A program made the position numbers and the translations under genes. The notes beneath the pieces were generated by a model, which ran no database searches, was not told the origin of the DNA, and saw only the letters and a list, made by a program, of their open reading frames with translations. From assembly GCF_011299555.1 (NCBI RefSeq), contig NZ_CP049857.1, positions 2,728,001-2,792,000 of the forward strand: a stretch of DNA of 64,000 bases, written 5' to 3'. This document shows positions 17,643 to 27,413 of this stretch, piece by piece (the first letter of the stretch is position 1; each line of letters opens with the position of its first letter). Source of the DNA: Dysgonomonas sp. HDW5A (GTDB taxonomy: Bacteria; Bacteroidota; Bacteroidia; Bacteroidales; Dysgonomonadaceae).

Positions 17643-18863
17643 ATGAATTTTATCAATTTATTTAAAATAGCACTTCGAGCCCTCAGCGGTAATAAGTTCA
17701 GAGGTTTTTTAACCATGCTGGGTATTATTATCGGTGTGGCAGCAGTTATTACGATGCTTGCCATAGGGCAGGGGTCGAAGCGTAGTATACAGGATCAAAT
17801 ATCGACAATGGGATCGAATATGATAAATATTCGTCCCGGAACAGGGCAGTTTGGAGGAGTTCGTCAAAGTGCATCCAGTATGCAGACGCTCAAATTGGAG
17901 GATTATGAAGCAATTGCCGATCAGGCTGAATATATTTCGGCAGCTTCGCCCGAAGTTTCATCATCAGGGCAAGTTATTTTCGGAGCCAATAATGCACCGA
18001 CCTCCATCTATGGAGTAAATCCGTCTTATCTCGATATTCGTAAATATACAGTAGCTCAGGGAGAGATGTTTACCGAGGCAGATGTAAAATCGTCAGCTAA
18101 AGTTTGCCTTATCGGGCAGACAGTTGTAGATAATCTATTTACTAATGGTGAAGATCCTGTGGGACAGACTATCCGCTTCAATAAAATACCCTTTAGGGTA
18201 ATTGGTGTATTGACCTCAAAAGGCGATAATACGATGGGTATGGATCAGGACGATCTTATTCTGGCTCCTTATACAACGGTTCAGAAACGTATTCTGGCGA
18301 TTACCTATATTCAGTCGATCTCAGTTTCGGCAGCTACCGAAGATGCTACCGAAGACGCCATTAAGAGTATTGAAGATATTCTGCGCCAACGTCATAAAAT
18401 AGGAGCCAATGCTGAAGACGACTTCAATGTGCGTTCGCAAAAAGAACTGATTACGATGATGAGTTCCACTACCGATATGATGACCGTATTACTAGCCTGT
18501 ATAGCAGGTATCTCATTATTGGTAGGAGGTATCGGTATCATGAATATAATGTATGTGTCTGTAACAGAGCGTACACGTGAAATAGGACTGCGTATGTCGA
18601 TAGGAGCCAAAGGTATAGATATATTGATGCAATTTCTTATAGAAGCCATCCTGTTAAGTGTAACGGGTGGGGTGATAGGAGTCGCTATTGGAATAGGAAG
18701 TTCGTATCTGGTGAAAAATATTTTGTCCTGGCCTATCGATATTGAGATTTATACTATAGTTTTGTCTTTTCTGGTTTGTACTATTACAGGCATATTCTTC
18801 GGATGGTATCCGGCGAAGAAGGCATCGGATCTTGATCCGATAGAAGCATTACGCTATGAATAA
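17643..18863 (+). CDS. MacB-type ABC permease
   Basis: 406 residues. MacB core: first membrane helix FLTMLGIIIGVAAVITMLAIG, a large periplasmic domain (about 45-280), then three helices (MTVLLACIAGISLLVGGIGIMNIMYVSVTERTREIGLRMSIGAKG, a FtsX-type domain) and the C-terminal GWYPAKKASDLDPIEALRYE, the family signature. Works with the ATPase upstream, MacA and the TolC-like channel. The substrate is unknown; macrolides, peptides or lipids are possible. Confidence 0.93.
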   Translation: MNFINLFKIALRALSGNKFRGFLTMLGIIIGVAAVITMLAIGQGSKRSIQDQISTMGSNMINIRPGTGQFGGVRQSASSMQTLKLEDYEAIADQAEYISAASPEVSSSGQVIFGANNAPTSIYGVNPSYLDIRKYTVAQGEMFTEADVKSSAKVCLIGQTVVDNLFTNGEDPVGQTIRFNKIPFRVIGVLTSKGDNTMGMDQDDLILAPYTTVQKRILAITYIQSISVSAATEDATEDAIKSIEDILRQRHKIGANAEDDFNVRSQKELITMMSSTTDMMTVLLACIAGISLLVGGIGIMNIMYVSVTERTREIGLRMSIGAKGIDILMQFLIEAILLSVTGGVIGVAIGIGSSYLVKNILSWPIDIEIYTIVLSFLVCTITGIFFGWYPAKKASDLDPIEALRYE

Positions 18864-18893
18864 AAGCAACGGTTTTAATTATCTCAAACAAAT

Positions 18894-19964
18894 ATGAATG
18901 TGAAGAATTCCATCAAACTATTTTCGCACATACTGATCTGGTGCATTGTATTACTTGTACCTGTCTATATTATGTCGAGAGAAGGTACTTTTGATAGCAA
19001 ACCTTACATTTCTTATTTTACTCAGGTGGGTATCTTTGCCTTGTTGTTTTATATCAATTATTTATACCTGATAGAAAAGCTGTTGTTTCATAAAAAAATT
19101 GCGGCTTATATCTGTGTAAATATCGTGCTTATAGCTATGCTGGTCGGTATTCAGACAATGGTTATGGATTTTATTTTTTCTTCATTTTATACAATGAATC
19201 CACCACCGATGGGAGAAAGGGAAGGTGTTCCGCGAAGGCATAAGCCTCCTTTTGGGATGCGAATTTTTACCGATTATTTACTTATTATCTTTGTTATAGG
19301 ATTAAGCGTTGCCATAAAAATGACAGCTCGCTGGTATCGCGATTCTATTAACTACGAAAAAGTAAAGAGTACTCAACTTGAAGCTGATTTGCGGAATCTG
19401 CGAAGTCAGCTCAATCCACATTTCCTGTTCAATACACTCAATAATATATATTCGCTGATAATTATCGATCAGCATAAAGCTCAGGATTCGGTGCATCGGC
19501 TAAGCAATCTTTTAAGGTATGTATTGTATGATAACGACCGTAAGTTTGTACCCATTGATAAGGAGCTTGAATTTACCCGTAATTACATTGATTTGATGAA
19601 GCTTCGGATAAGTTCGAATATTCGATTAAATGTATTGATAGAGAATAAAGAAAGCAAGGATATGATTGCTTCGTTGATGTTTATGACGCTTATCGAAAAT
19701 GCCTTTAAACATGGCTTGAGTTCCGATGAAGATTGTTTTATAGACATTAAAATACTGGTAGAAAAAGAAAAAGGGGTGTTGTGTACAGTCGAAAATAGTA
19801 TATCCGAATCGGAAAACCATATCGAGACAGGTAATTCGGGTATAGGACTTGCTAATCTGACCAAAAGACTTGAACTCATTTATCCGAACAATCACGAACT
19901 TATAGTAGAAAGACGAAGCGAAAGCTTTTTCGTATTATTACGGATTGACTTTCCTCAAAAATGA
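18894..19964 (+). CDS. LytS/YehU-type sensor histidine kinase
   Basis: 356 residues. Four N-terminal membrane helices (about 10-28, 43-62, 70-95, 124-145) with a proline-rich extracytoplasmic loop at 100-122, then the His_kinase domain with phospho-acceptor His 176 in LRSQLNPHFLFNTLNNIYSL, and a GHKL ATPase domain (N-box ENAFKHGL, GNSGIGLANLTKRL). Forms a pair with the LytTR regulator 6 bases downstream. Position behind the pump suggests it senses pump substrate or envelope damage (inference). Confidence 0.93.
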   Translation: MNVKNSIKLFSHILIWCIVLLVPVYIMSREGTFDSKPYISYFTQVGIFALLFYINYLYLIEKLLFHKKIAAYICVNIVLIAMLVGIQTMVMDFIFSSFYTMNPPPMGEREGVPRRHKPPFGMRIFTDYLLIIFVIGLSVAIKMTARWYRDSINYEKVKSTQLEADLRNLRSQLNPHFLFNTLNNIYSLIIIDQHKAQDSVHRLSNLLRYVLYDNDRKFVPIDKELEFTRNYIDLMKLRISSNIRLNVLIENKESKDMIASLMFMTLIENAFKHGLSSDEDCFIDIKILVEKEKGVLCTVENSISESENHIETGNSGIGLANLTKRLELIYPNNHELIVERRSESFFVLLRIDFPQK

Positions 19965-19970
19965 AACGAT

Positions 19971-20669
19971 ATGAAACTACGATGTGTTATAATAGATGAT
20001 GAACCTTTGGCAATAGACTTGCTGAAGGCATATGTCGTGCAAACACCTTATCTGGAGTTGGTAGCTACTTTTGAGAATCCTTTGGCAGCTATGGAGACCC
20101 TTCGTTCGGGTAATATTCAGGTGTTGTATCTTGATATTAATATGCCTCAAATTAGCGGATTAGAGTTTTCGAAAACATTACCTGCATCTACCCGTGTTAT
20201 TTTTACCACTGCTTACGAGCAGTATGCAATTGAAGGCTTTCGAATCAATGCTTTGGATTACTTATTGAAACCAATAAGTTATACCGAGTTTCTTCAGGCA
20301 TCTAATAAAGCGATGGAGTGGTTTAAACTTGTTGATACAAACGAAGCTTCGAGCATCTTTATAAAATCGGGTTATCGGATGGAAAAGATAGAGCTTAATG
20401 ATATCTTATATATTGAGAATCAAAAAGATTATGTAAAGTTTCATCTCGAAGGAGTTTCGGAACCTATCAGTTCGTTGATGAGTATGCAGTCTTTGGACGA
20501 AAAACTTCCTGCAAAACAATTTATGCGTGTACACCGCTCGTTTATAGTTAATCTGAATAAGATAAAGACGATTGAACGCAATTGTATTGTTTTCGGAAAA
20601 GAATATATCCCTGTATCCGACACCTATAAAGATCGTTTTATGGACTTCTTGAACAAACACTTTTTTTGA
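19971..20669 (+). CDS. LytTR-family response regulator
   Basis: 232 residues. Receiver domain with acidic pocket IIDDEP and phospho-acceptor Asp 55 in VLYLDINMPQISG; Lys in LLKPI. C-terminal LytTR DNA-binding domain (about 130-230) with DILYIENQKDYVKFHLE and FMRVHRSFIVNLNKI. Probably controls the efflux operon it belongs to. Confidence 0.94.
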   Translation: MKLRCVIIDDEPLAIDLLKAYVVQTPYLELVATFENPLAAMETLRSGNIQVLYLDINMPQISGLEFSKTLPASTRVIFTTAYEQYAIEGFRINALDYLLKPISYTEFLQASNKAMEWFKLVDTNEASSIFIKSGYRMEKIELNDILYIENQKDYVKFHLEGVSEPISSLMSMQSLDEKLPAKQFMRVHRSFIVNLNKIKTIERNCIVFGKEYIPVSDTYKDRFMDFLNKHFF

Positions 20670-20770
20670 GTAATAATAGTGTTTACCTATTTCCGACAGA
20701 CACATAGGTCTGCCCCTACCAAAAAAGATGTGTCATTAGATATTTTATACCAGTATGAGATATGAAATAA

Positions 20771-20806
20771 AAACCACCGGAGGCGGCGTAACGCTCCGGT
20801 GGTTTT
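20771..20806 (+). terminator. intrinsic terminator between the efflux operon and the GH30 gene (bidirectional)
   Basis: Perfect stem AAACCACCGGA / TCCGGTGGTTT with inner GCG/CGC, T-rich on the plus-strand side and A-rich on the other. Confidence 0.85.
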
Positions 20807-20840
20807 CTTGCTTGAAAATATGTATAAAAAGAAAAAAAGG

Positions 20841-22301
20841 TTAGATTGGATTTTTCCAGATATAAGAAACTACAGCTTTGGCTGGAATTTCGTGTGTGAA
20901 TATGTATTTCCCTTCAGCAATACTAATTTTTTGAGCTGTATCTTCTTCATTCAGTAATACAACAGAATACGATCCGTCAGGATTTTCGAATGCCGAATAA
21001 TGAATTTTAGCAGAAGTATTGCCTTCAGCTTTGATTCTTCTGGCACCCGGTTTAATTACTTTCGACAGGTGAGCCATTGTATAATAATGACTGTTGTAAG
21101 TCATTGTAGCATAGTCTGAAGAATTGATGTCAATTGCTCCCAAACAAATATCGCATCCACCCGGACGGAATGGTGCATGTTTATCGTCCAACATAAAGTT
21201 CCACATGATAACCGCTTTGTTGAAGTTATTGATGGTTCCGATACAAACCTCTCTCATGTTCCACATCAAATCACCACCAAAATCGTAGCCATTACCCCAT
21301 AGTCCGATAGACATTTCGGTAAAGTACAGGTTTTTGTCAGGACGACCTTCGTGTATTTTCAATAATTCTTCTTTATCGCCACCATAAGCGTGATAAGCCG
21401 CTCCGTCGATATATTTGGCAGCTTCTGCATCTTCATATATTCTTAATGGATACTGACCTTGGTCTGCATTTTCGGGTTTGTTTACATCATAGTCGTAGTT
21501 GTGATCATAAACCACGATTTTTGTTTTGATACCATTCTTTTCGAAAGCCGGTCCAAGTGCCGATTTAATAAAATCGCGTTGCTCTTGCCAAGTCATATAC
21601 AACGATGCTGAATTGCCTCTGTTCAAAGGTTCGTTTTGAATGGTGATAGATTCAATGTTGAATCCTTCTTTCTCCATTGCTTGGATATACTTCACAAAGT
21701 AAGTTGCATAATCTTGATAGTAATCAGGATTTAACTGGCCGCTAGTCCAAGAATCGAATGGCTTACGGTCTTTTAAGTTGTCAACCTTCATCCACTTCGG
21801 AGGAGTCCAGGGCGAAGCCATGATTTTGATATTTGGATTGATTGCCAATATTTCTTTCAGAATAGGAAACAAATCGCGTTTATCCAATTCGTGCATCTCA
21901 AAGTTTTCGATACCGGGTTTATCACAGTATGTATAATCTTCAAGAGAAAAGTCAGAACATGCAATAGAAATACGGATATAACTGTATCCAACACCATCAA
22001 CAGGATCGAAAGTTTCTTTCAATAACTTAGCTCTGTTTTCGGGAGTCATCTTCAATAGATTGTAACAGGTAGATCCTGTTATAGCTGCCCCAAATCCATC
22101 CATTTCCTGATATTTTACGCTTGGATCGAGCGTTATCAGATTGTGTTTAATAGTATCGTTATTGGTTTGCAACAAAATACTATCCTTTGCCATAGTCATC
22201 GATTTGTCTGCCGTGGTAACATACGCCTCCACATAAGTGGGCTGTTTGCTGCACGATAATAAAGCCAAAGCAAATGAAATTGCTAATAAGGTTTTCTTCA
22301 T
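20841..22301 (-). CDS. GH30 glycosidase (beta-1,6-glucanase / glucosylceramidase type), copy 1
   Basis: 486 residues, lipoprotein signal (ALALLSC, Cys 17). GH30 TIM barrel with GFGAAITGSTCYNL, acid/base Glu 224 in IQNEPL and nucleophile Glu 329 in LYFTEMSIGLWG; a short beta-sandwich closes the protein. GH30 subfamily members in Bacteroides beta-1,6-glucan loci look like this, so pustulan-like or fungal wall glucan is the best guess. It shares the locus with another GH30 at 22861; the 423-bp repeat lies between them, so the two genes may not share a transcript. Confidence 0.9.
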   Translation of the reverse strand: MKKTLLAISFALALLSCSKQPTYVEAYVTTADKSMTMAKDSILLQTNNDTIKHNLITLDPSVKYQEMDGFGAAITGSTCYNLLKMTPENRAKLLKETFDPVDGVGYSYIRISIACSDFSLEDYTYCDKPGIENFEMHELDKRDLFPILKEILAINPNIKIMASPWTPPKWMKVDNLKDRKPFDSWTSGQLNPDYYQDYATYFVKYIQAMEKEGFNIESITIQNEPLNRGNSASLYMTWQEQRDFIKSALGPAFEKNGIKTKIVVYDHNYDYDVNKPENADQGQYPLRIYEDAEAAKYIDGAAYHAYGGDKEELLKIHEGRPDKNLYFTEMSIGLWGNGYDFGGDLMWNMREVCIGTINNFNKAVIMWNFMLDDKHAPFRPGGCDICLGAIDINSSDYATMTYNSHYYTMAHLSKVIKPGARRIKAEGNTSAKIHYSAFENPDGSYSVVLLNEEDTAQKISIAEGKYIFTHEIPAKAVVSYIWKNPI

Positions 22302-22388
22302 GTGTAAATATTTATATGATTAATGAATATATGATTTCTACTTTTAGTAATGCTGTATTTATGGGTTCTTTTAAATTAGTACTTTATC

Positions 22389-22811
22389 CTACGCGCAATC
22401 GAAGATTGCTTGTATTCCTTTTGCCCAAATCCGCAAAAGGAATCAAAAAGGCTTTGTGCTGCGTGGCTCGCCTGTCTGACTTAAGCTTACAGGCTAAACT
22501 AAACCTACTGCCTTACGGCACGTTTAGTTTTACGCCCGTTTCGCTTGTCAGCCAACGGCTCCGCCACTGATGCACTTCGGCTGACGCACGCAGATGGCTT
22601 TTATCCGTCAGGTTCGCCGACCTTGGCGTTTGCACGGGGTACCCGCAGGGCTAATGAAAGCGTTAAGAAACAAAAGGATATCGTTCGTTAAATGTTTTCT
22701 TTTGTTTTAGCTTTCGAGACCGTATCGGGTCGGGCAAAAGGCACAGTCTTGATCTTTTGTTTCGTTTTGCATCAAGGCAAAATGAAAAACAAACCCATAA
22801 GGGTGCGTTAG
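22389..22811 (+). repeat. 423-bp hairpin-rich dispersed element, copy 1
   Basis: Near-identical in layout and length to 57597-58019 (roughly 85-90% by eye). The ends are imperfectly inverted (CTACGC / GCGTTAG). Internal perfect stems: CCTTTTGC/GCAAAAGG, AAACTAAAC/GTTTAGTTT, GTCAGCC/GGCTGAC, AAACAAAAG/CTTTTGTTT, TTTTGC/GCAAAA. Its GC content is visibly above its surroundings. Strand is arbitrary. Confidence 0.85.
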
Positions 22812-22823
22812 AAATAAAAGAGC

Positions 22824-22863
22824 GATTATACTTACTCAAGCAATACAAAGGTCTCAAACCTTA
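22824..22863 (-). repeat. short dispersed element, copy 5
   Basis: Minus strand: TAAGGTTTGAGACCTTTG, TATTGCTTGAG, TAAGTATAATCGCTC. The first TAA is the stop codon of the adjacent GH30 gene. Confidence 0.7.
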
Positions 22864-24300
22864 TTTATATATAAAAGATGCAACCGACTGATTGAATAAG
22901 CTATATGTAAACCTTCTGTCACCTGTGCGTACTGTAAACTGTTGAGTGGCTCCCGTTTGATTAAGCACAACTACTACCTTCGAACCGTCGGGGTTCAGGA
23001 ATGAGCATATTTGCATATTAGTGGGCTGTGTGCCTACAACCGTGTACTTTATTCTGTGTGCACCTTCTTTGATAAACTTCGAGAAATGCCCTAATAAATA
23101 ATACTCTTCGTTTACTGTGTACGTGTTATTGTCTTTGATGGTAACAATACCTCTACAATCCTGACAGCCTCCACCCGTAGTGGTTACAGGACCATTGCCC
23201 GAATCGAGAGCTATATTCCACATCAGAAAGTTTCTCGAACCCTTGTTGATGGTTGGCATCAACATTTCTTTCATGTAATACAACATATTGCCGACAGCAT
23301 CATCGGTATTCCATCCGCCACCCGATTGCTCGGTAAAATAGAGTGGAACATCAGGATGCGATTGCAATAAATTGTCAAGATCGGCAGGAGAACCTCCGTA
23401 TCCATGAAATGCAGCACCTCCTACATATTCTTTGGTTTTAGAGTCATCCAGAATTTTACTTGGATAATCGTACCCGTCAAAATTATGATCCCAGATCAGA
23501 ATTTTAGTAGCAATTCCCGCTTGCTTAAACTTAGGACCCAGATAATCGCGTATGATCTGATTCTGTTCATTCCATTCCATATACATGGTTGGATAAGAAC
23601 CTATTTCGTGCCGTGGCTCGTTTTGCAAGCTGATAGCATCAATATTGATACCTTCGTTTTTATAGGCTTGAATGTATTTTACAAAATAGTCGGAAAAGTC
23701 GTTATATACCGATTCTCCTATTAATGAGCCTCCATAAAGATGCTTATTTTTTTTCATCCAAGCAGGAGCACTCCAAGGGGTACTCATTAGCTTGATGTTT
23801 TTATTGAGAGCGAGAATTTCTTTTAATACAGGTAACAAATCGCGTTTATCTGCTGCCGGTATTGCAAAGTTATTGATACCGCTTTCGTCGCAATACGTAT
23901 AATTACCTATCGAAAAATCCGAAGAGCCGATAGTCAAGCGTAAATACTTAAGAGCTATACCGCTTTCTGTAAATAAGTCGTTAAGCAGTTTTGTTCTTGC
24001 AGCTTCCGACATGTTTTTGATAAGGTAGGCGGACGAACCTGTAAGCGATCCTCCGAAACCTTCTATTTCTTGTTTAACATCGGTGCTATCTAATCTGATT
24101 GTGAGATTTGTAACATCATTTGAGAAGCTGATATCCGGTTGTTTAGTTAGTCGTTGTGAGCTCGATCGTACAGTCAAGTAAACCTCTACTCCTTTGGTTT
24201 CAGGTTTGGGAGTTGGTGTACTTGGTTCGTTAGAGTCGTCAGAAGAACATGACGCCAAACCTAGTAAAAGAGAAGAGAAAAGGATGAGGTATTTTTTCAT
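22861..24300 (-). CDS. GH30 glycosidase, copy 2
   Basis: 479 residues from MKKYLILF (an upstream in-frame ATG at 24324 would precede the signal peptide). Lipobox GLASC, an acidic/proline linker (DDSNEPSTPTPKPE), then GH30 barrel GFGGSLTGSSAYL with acid/base Glu 228 (LQNEPR) and nucleophile Glu 324 (YFTEQSGGGW). Only moderately similar to copy 1, so an old duplication, and the pair may split endo- and exo-activity. Its lipid anchor and long linker suggest surface display, with initial cleavage before SusCD import. Confidence 0.9.
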   Translation of the reverse strand: MKKYLILFSSLLLGLASCSSDDSNEPSTPTPKPETKGVEVYLTVRSSSQRLTKQPDISFSNDVTNLTIRLDSTDVKQEIEGFGGSLTGSSAYLIKNMSEAARTKLLNDLFTESGIALKYLRLTIGSSDFSIGNYTYCDESGINNFAIPAADKRDLLPVLKEILALNKNIKLMSTPWSAPAWMKKNKHLYGGSLIGESVYNDFSDYFVKYIQAYKNEGINIDAISLQNEPRHEIGSYPTMYMEWNEQNQIIRDYLGPKFKQAGIATKILIWDHNFDGYDYPSKILDDSKTKEYVGGAAFHGYGGSPADLDNLLQSHPDVPLYFTEQSGGGWNTDDAVGNMLYYMKEMLMPTINKGSRNFLMWNIALDSGNGPVTTTGGGCQDCRGIVTIKDNNTYTVNEEYYLLGHFSKFIKEGAHRIKYTVVGTQPTNMQICSFLNPDGSKVVVVLNQTGATQQFTVRTGDRRFTYSLFNQSVASFIYK

Positions 24301-24309
24301 ATTAATTAT

Positions 24310-24340
24310 TGTTTTAAGTAACAAAAAAGTCTGCGACCTT
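24310..24340 (-). repeat. short dispersed element, copy 6
   Basis: Minus strand AAGGTCGCAGACTTTTTTG followed by TTACTTAAAACAAT, between the SusE-like gene and the second GH30 gene. Confidence 0.5.
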
Positions 24341-24409
24341 AAGTGATATATGCCCTGTCCCTCATTAATAAAGGACAGAGCATACTATTTCAGTACATAT
24401 CAATATCCG

Positions 24410-25771
24410 TTAAGGAAGAGTTACCGCCACTGCAGTGACAACCTTTGTGGATAAGTTGATGGTTATCTTATAGTTTCCTGATTTTGCATTCTCAGCAGCA
24501 TACCAGTTGCCATCATTAGCACCTTTGGTTTTACTGTTTATCAGTATGGCAGGAAGTGTATAATCGTCAGATTTTTTCTCATTACCCCAACCTTTGTTTT
24601 CGAAGAACTTGAAGTTTGCTTTGGTTGCATCGAAATAAACGGTTGCCTGATACTCATTGTCTGCTGTTTTCTTGAACAGGATAAATTGTTTGATCTGATC
24701 AAATCCCCATCCACTGGTGGCTTCAATCTTCACTTTAGACGGATAGCCTAAGCCTTCGCCGCAAGCCAGAAGTACATTCGGATAGTTGGAATCTAAATCC
24801 TGTACAAGTACATATTTGCGGGCAGCACTGTAATCTAGTACCCAAGGACCTGTTTCTCCAAGGAATTTCACTTTGTTATCGGCGATACGCTCAAAATAAT
24901 CAAGATTAAATACAGCGTTCTTCAGGTCTCCTGTAAGCGTAATTTCTTTATTCTTTTCGATATAGAAACTGCCTTCTTTGAAGGTTTCGCCTGCTATTGT
25001 TAGATCATCAAATGCTTCAAGATCGAGACTCGATATATTTACCAGATCAAGTCCTGATAGTGTTGTAGCAAATGCATATGTATCGAACAGTATACCAGTA
25101 GTCGATTTTTTCATCTTCTCGGTTGTTTTGATATAATCGCCCGTTTCGTCAACCAGTTGAATACTTCCGTCTTTGAAACCCCATACATCACCTGAGAAAT
25201 CGATTTGTTTATCGGCAGTTATTTTCTCTGCTATTTTATAACGGATGCTGTTTTTCAAATCTACCTCAGGCGAATTATACTTGTCAGATTTGGCACCTTC
25301 GGGAGTCAATGTGATTACATTACCATTATCCAATACCAGATACAGTTCTTTGTAATATGTTCTGTGTCCTTTTATTCCTTTGACAGAAGTCGATGTAACA
25401 TCTCCTTCAACATTTATAAGGTTGACAGAAACCTCAACGTCTGCATCATTGGGAAGCTCACTGATATAAGCAACCTTAAATTTAGCAGATACTTCGGTGC
25501 TGTTGCCTACTGTTCTTAGTTTTTGAGAGGCTACTACTTTGTCGTTTACTACCATTCTCATTTCTAGTGTCGAAAGAGGCGTTACGGGGTCAGATACCTT
25601 TGCTGTAATGGTTACTGAATCGCCGTATACAAAGCTGGTAGGATTGATCGCTACAGACTCGATAACGGGTGTTGAATGGGGATATACCGTGCGCTCATCC
25701 TTTTCTTCGCATGACACAAGCATGAATAAGGCAAGTACCCCTAGCAATATATTTATGTTTATTCTTTTCAT
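24410..25771 (-). CDS. SusE/SGBP-like surface glycan-binding lipoprotein
   Basis: 453 residues. Lipobox LFMLVSC (Cys 21), an N-terminal PKD/Ig-like domain (PVIESVAINPTSFVYGDSVTITAKVSD, about 35-135), then beta-rich C-terminal binding domains with a final WFDQIKQFILFKK...FKFFENKGWG module typical of SusE/SusF-like proteins. Downstream of susD, where surface glycan-binding proteins usually lie. No catalytic motif seen. The ligand should match the GH30 substrate. Confidence 0.82.
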   Translation of the reverse strand: MKRININILLGVLALFMLVSCEEKDERTVYPHSTPVIESVAINPTSFVYGDSVTITAKVSDPVTPLSTLEMRMVVNDKVVASQKLRTVGNSTEVSAKFKVAYISELPNDADVEVSVNLINVEGDVTSTSVKGIKGHRTYYKELYLVLDNGNVITLTPEGAKSDKYNSPEVDLKNSIRYKIAEKITADKQIDFSGDVWGFKDGSIQLVDETGDYIKTTEKMKKSTTGILFDTYAFATTLSGLDLVNISSLDLEAFDDLTIAGETFKEGSFYIEKNKEITLTGDLKNAVFNLDYFERIADNKVKFLGETGPWVLDYSAARKYVLVQDLDSNYPNVLLACGEGLGYPSKVKIEATSGWGFDQIKQFILFKKTADNEYQATVYFDATKANFKFFENKGWGNEKKSDDYTLPAILINSKTKGANDGNWYAAENAKSGNYKITINLSTKVVTAVAVTLP

Positions 25772-25875
25772 TGTAATACGTTTTTATTAGCTGGCAAGCG
25801 AACTAGTAGACGGGTTGTCAAGCTTTGTCGACAGATATACACGTTTACTAGTCAACTTGTTTACTGCTTTATTGG

Positions 25876-27402
25876 TTAATAGCCCTTATTTTGAATCAGA
25901 TTTACGTTTTGATCCATTTCACTTTGAGGAATAGGCCATAACAATCTGTTGTCATTTAATCTGGTTGCGTACTCTTTTTGATGATCGCCACAAGCCCTCA
26001 TTACTTGAATAAAACGTCCACGGCGTTTCAGATCAAAGAAACGTTTTCCTTCGAAAGCAAACTCCAGACGGTTCTCTTTTTCAATAGCCAAGCGAATATC
26101 GTCTTTCGAATTAGCAGTTGTATTGGGCAATTGAGCACGAGTACGTACACGGTTCAGTAGTTCTTTTGCTTTAGAGGTATTGCCCAGTTCGTTTTCAGCA
26201 TCAGCCAATAGAAGAATAGCTTCGGGCAGACGGAAAAGAATAATATTTCCTTTTTCCTGACTTCTCAATTTGTTACAGAACGGATAAGCATTCGATGGCC
26301 AGTATTTATCAGCCCAAAGTCCGGTAACATCGCCAAAACGGATAGAAGCATCACGTCGAACAACATCGCCTTCGTTGTTAAATGCTTTGTAAAGATCCTG
26401 ACTCGGTGTGTTGAATTTCTTCCAGTCCACACCGTAAAACATTTGTGCACCCCAGTTACCTAAAGCACTCCATGATGTATAGTTTACTTCGAATAACGAT
26501 TCTTTAGAGTTCTCATACTTCAAGTCTACACTTGGTAATACTTTGTCGGGAGCTGTTTCTCCGATTGTAAACAAATCATCAAAATTGTCCAGTAGTCCGT
26601 AACGGCTGTCGTTAACTACGGCTTCGGCATATTGTTTTACTTTAGCCCAATCGGTATTGTCAACTCCATCTTTAGTAGCATATACCTGCGCAAGTATAAG
26701 ATTGGTTACCGCTTTTGTAATTTTAAATTTATTATCTCCTGAATAGTCAGGTACATTAGCAATAGCATAATCCAAATCTTTTAGAATTTGAGTATATACC
26801 GAGTCTTTAGATGTTTGAGCAGGGTATAACAACGGATATATCTGATCTATATTCTCTGTTGTAATTTCAGGAATATCTTCGGTGATAAGAGGCACATGGT
26901 CGTATATTCTTACCAGATTGAAATAACATAAGGCACGCATTACGGAAGCTTCACCAAGAATTTCTTTGCGGCGTTGATCGCTCAATGCCGAGTCGGTAAT
27001 ACGAGGTACCCATGTCAATATTGCATTTGTCTTTGCAATATGTTTGTATAGATATGCCCAATCTCGGCTTACGTTCTGATTGGTAGGAGTTATTCTAAAC
27101 TCATCGATTTGCATGCGTTGATCATTTGGTTCACCGGCATAGGCGTTATCTGCTTGTGCATCATTCATGATGTACCAGTCCAACTGCCAGAATTCAGAAC
27201 CGAAGTCGTTGTAAGCTCCTGCCACTAATTGCTCGGCCTGAGCAGCTGTCGTATATTTTAAAGAATCAGTATTGTTATTATCAATGCCTAAATTTCCATC
27301 GGTAAGCTCCGAAGACGGTTTCTCATCCAGAAAGTCGTTGCAAGATACAAGAGCTAAACTGGCAAGCGAAACACAGAACAGGTATTTTATATTGTATTTC
27401 AT
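25876..27402 (-). CDS. susD: SusD/RagB-family outer-membrane lipoprotein
   Basis: 508 residues. Lipobox SLALVSCNDFLDEKPSSE, the canonical SusD N terminus; TPR-like helices (VMRALCYFNLVRIYDHVPL) and the C-terminal signature ENRLEFAFEGKRFFDLKRRGRF followed by LLWPIPQSEMDQN. Captures oligosaccharide as the lid of the SusC channel. It starts 11 bases downstream of the susC stop. Confidence 0.96.
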   Translation of the reverse strand: MKYNIKYLFCVSLASLALVSCNDFLDEKPSSELTDGNLGIDNNNTDSLKYTTAAQAEQLVAGAYNDFGSEFWQLDWYIMNDAQADNAYAGEPNDQRMQIDEFRITPTNQNVSRDWAYLYKHIAKTNAILTWVPRITDSALSDQRRKEILGEASVMRALCYFNLVRIYDHVPLITEDIPEITTENIDQIYPLLYPAQTSKDSVYTQILKDLDYAIANVPDYSGDNKFKITKAVTNLILAQVYATKDGVDNTDWAKVKQYAEAVVNDSRYGLLDNFDDLFTIGETAPDKVLPSVDLKYENSKESLFEVNYTSWSALGNWGAQMFYGVDWKKFNTPSQDLYKAFNNEGDVVRRDASIRFGDVTGLWADKYWPSNAYPFCNKLRSQEKGNIILFRLPEAILLLADAENELGNTSKAKELLNRVRTRAQLPNTTANSKDDIRLAIEKENRLEFAFEGKRFFDLKRRGRFIQVMRACGDHQKEYATRLNDNRLLWPIPQSEMDQNVNLIQNKGY

Positions 27403-27413
27403 GATTGTTCGAT

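Noticed and set aside
20704-20722. TAGGTCTGCCCCTACC as another short-element copy
   Set aside because: The palindrome arms do not match the AAGGTCT/AGACCTT core and no tail is present; not counted.
22274-22570. ORF ending in LVSQRLRH inside the 423-bp element, matched by 57569-57778 in copy 2
   Set aside because: Between the two copies most base differences change the amino acid, including Gln to Trp and Arg to Leu, while stems are kept. No sign of protein-level selection, and it lies within hairpin structure. Non-coding is favoured.
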